Shown here one piece after another: positions 62,425-64,000 of a stretch of DNA of 64,000 bases. The position numbers and the translations under genes were made by a program. Numbering within the stretch: the stretch's first letter is position 1; each line of letters starts with the position of its first letter. Source of the stretch: Telmatobacter sp. DSM 110680 (GTDB lineage Bacteria > Acidobacteriota > Terriglobia > Terriglobales > Acidobacteriaceae); the NCBI RefSeq assembly GCF_039994875.1, contig NZ_CP121196.1, forward strand, positions 5,828,001-5,892,000. The letters are read 5' to 3'. Under the pieces are notes generated by a model. It had not been told where the DNA came from. It saw nothing but the letters and a program-made list of their open reading frames with translations, and made no database searches.

Positions 62425-62859
62425 TGATCCGTACAATTCTCTCGGACGATGAGGTATTGACTCATCCAAAGATTGGACAGGAGAAGATTCCAACGAGTTA
62501 TAGCAATCGATCGCGCATTTCAAGGCTCACGAAATTCTCGCTAACTACCAAAGATTGAATCCGACGAGACGTTGAACGCGACAGGCATAGAGACCTTCGG
62601 TCTATTCATTAGAACGATGAAGCGATTGGTCCTTTTTTGTTGCCATTCGCCGCGAATCCACGAAACTGTATTAAATGCTCCATAAATACATAAGATCGAT
62701 GATAAGGTGGCTGGTTTCTCTGCCAAGTTCAGACCACGTTTGCTGCGGCTGCACAAGGCTCTGCAACCATCATCCCGCCTGCTGTCTTCTCGTCACAAAT
62801 ACTCGCTAGGGGAGAACTTGCGGCAGCAAACCTGCACTAACTGCTTTGAGGTCCTTCCC
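62425..62859. other. Intergenic, no gene seen
   Basis: AT-richer 435-bp stretch. The frame of the SRPBCC gene is open upstream to 62707, but that part has no domain or ribosome binding site. Confidence 0.4.
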
Positions 62860-63342
62860 ATGAGCACAAATATACTCGCCGGACATCCTGTATCGACCAT
62901 CTGTGAGTTGAAGCGTCATCCGTTAACTGACCGCCCTCTCAGCATCACTGCAATGACAAATGTGAATGCAGATCGAAGTAGAATCTATCACGCGCTTACA
63001 GTCGCCGAGTACATCGAAGCATGGTTTTCGGTCCCCGGTGCGATTGCGGGCCACACCAGAGCATTCGCTCATGAGAACTCTCTTTCGATTCGCTACTGCA
63101 CACAGCATCAGCAATTCGCAATTCTCTGTTCATATCACGTTTGCCGAAGGAGCAAGCTGATGTTTTCCTGGCAACACTCTGCGCTTGACGAAGCGACACC
63201 AAGCTTTGTGAAGATTCGATTGATAGGTAATTTCGGGCGCACAACCGTGCATGTAACGCATGCCGGCTTGACCTTGTCTAACCAAAAATGGCATGAGAAC
63301 TTATGGACGTTGTCTCTCGTGCACCTCAGCAAACTCTTTTGA
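62860..63342 (+). CDS. SRPBCC/AHSA1-like protein
   Basis: A 160-residue protein from the ATG at 62860 (MSTNILAGHP). Residues 32-160 look like an AHSA1-type START/Bet v1 barrel: ADRSRIYHALTVAEYIEAWF, LMFSWQHS, HVTHAGL and the closing helix WHENLWTLSLVHLSKLF. These domains bind hydrophobic ligands or act as small co-factors. It has many Cys and His residues. The ligand is unknown. Confidence 0.7.
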   Translation: MSTNILAGHPVSTICELKRHPLTDRPLSITAMTNVNADRSRIYHALTVAEYIEAWFSVPGAIAGHTRAFAHENSLSIRYCTQHQQFAILCSYHVCRRSKLMFSWQHSALDEATPSFVKIRLIGNFGRTTVHVTHAGLTLSNQKWHENLWTLSLVHLSKLF

Positions 63343-63523
63343 AAACGGCAAACACGTTTACCGGCATCGAGTATTAGAGGCGTGTGAATTGGCCTCTTTG
63401 CATGTCCACCATCGACTTGTAATCAATTCATCGAAGAGTAGCGATCAACCGACTTGTAATGGACTCGGCACTGATATGTCCGCAAATATTCGTCGGCGTA
63501 TCCTTGAATCTATAGACCTCGTC

Positions 63524-64000
63524 TCAAGCATGACGCATAGTAGTTCTACTCGCCGAGATGCGCGCAATCATTTCGCTGTCCTTTTCTAAATGAATCGGAG
63601 CTAGACCTTTCTCAACTAAGGCTCCCGTAGGGCATGCCTGGATACATTTGCCACAGCCTGTGCAATTTCTGGCATTGCCCCAATTGTCGGCCATATCGCT
63701 CACCAGTCGCGAAGAGATGCCGCGCGCAGATACTTCCCAAACATGAGCACCTTCCAACTCCGCACAGACACGCACGCAACGCGTGCAAAGAATGCAACGG
63801 TTGTGATCAACCACGTATCGCGGATGACTCATGTCAACACGAAGACGTGGATTGTTGTACGGGTATCGAACGTGTGTGATTTCGAGCGACTGAGCGAGCG
63901 CCTGGAGTTCGCAGCGACCGTTAGATACGCACACTGAGCAGATGTGGTTACGCTCGACTAGAAGCAGTTCGATCGCCATCCTGCGATACTCTTCGAGTCT
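63524..64000 (-). CDS. hoxU: HoxU/NuoG-like diaphorase subunit (partial)
   Basis: The 3' part of a gene that runs off the right edge; the 5' end, with the plant-type [2Fe-2S] domain, lies outside. Seen are the His-Cys motif (NHICSVCVSNGRCELQALA) and a two-[4Fe-4S] ferredoxin domain (CILCTRCVRVC, CTGCGKCIQACPTGAL). It ends at residue length typical of HoxU, the small diaphorase subunit of NAD-linked [NiFe] hydrogenase, rather than of the long NuoG. Other hydrogenase subunits should follow outside the window. Confidence 0.82.
   Translation of the reverse strand, partial: RLEEYRRMAIELLLVERNHICSVCVSNGRCELQALAQSLEITHVRYPYNNPRLRVDMSHPRYVVDHNRCILCTRCVRVCAELEGAHVWEVSARGISSRLVSDMADNWGNARNCTGCGKCIQACPTGALVEKGLAPIHLEKDSEMIARISASRTTMRHA

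Noticed and set aside
62707..62859. N-terminal extension of the SRPBCC protein
   Set aside because: The extra 51 residues are basic and unstructured, and there is no ribosome binding site at 62707.

Overview
The window reads as chromosomal DNA of an acidobacterium, probably of the Terriglobia/Acidobacteriaceae type. The evidence is a very large Oar-like TonB-dependent receptor with an N-terminal carboxypeptidase-regulatory domain, a DUF1800/DUF1501 exported pair, a pro-kumamolisin (S53) protease with a choice-of-anchor-D tail, HTH-TPR regulators, a GH38 alpha-mannosidase, and many very small CxxC zinc-binding proteins. No sequence database could be consulted, so the assignment rests on recognised families.

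Layout. (1) 1-13 kb is an accessory block rich in defence-like genes: an ADP-ribosylglycohydrolase, a TM0106-type RecB-like nuclease, a PD-(D/E)XK protein, a head-to-head restriction-modification locus (endonuclease candidate, small HTH controller, M.PvuII-like methyltransferase), three membrane proteins of which two are related, and a minus-strand operon of an HNH nuclease, an Nmad3-like protein, an unrecognised protein and a small HTH ORF. (2) 13-31 kb is an unusual array of small proteins, many in two or three diverged copies, mixed with five stand-alone response-regulator receivers (one degenerate), a truncated ECF sigma factor, a cold-shock protein and several pseudogenes. Two copies of a candidate structured RNA lie here (20.80 and 26.37 kb). 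(3) 31.25-32.0 kb is a scar: the 3' 45 nt of a tRNA-Pro, a C-terminal integrase remnant and an htpG remnant. The fragment's orientation suggests that an integrated element lies to its left. (4) 32.5-64 kb looks like more conventional, visibly GC-richer core DNA: GH38 mannosidase, DUF1800/DUF1501, HTH-TPR protein, Ig-like repeat protein, Cys-rich GLG1-type protein, S53 protease, a molybdenum hydroxylase pair, the TonB-dependent receptor, a LytTR regulator, a Sel1 protein, a LytS-like kinase, an SRPBCC protein and the start-less end of a HoxU-like diaphorase subunit.

How the genes may work together. The R-M genes share a 14-nt divergent start region and the controller overlaps the endonuclease gene, so they form one regulated unit. 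The HNH/Nmad3 operon has 1-nt or overlapping junctions at its distal end and may be a second DNA-modification-linked defence unit. The receivers near 21-27 kb have no kinase nearby and must take phosphate from kinases elsewhere, or act without it. In the core part, the LytS-like kinase and the LytTR regulator are probably partners although a Sel1 gene lies between them, and the two molybdenum hydroxylase subunits form an operon. Several small genes in the array have a -10-like hexamer 6-9 nt before the start codon and no ribosome binding site, which suggests leaderless transcripts.
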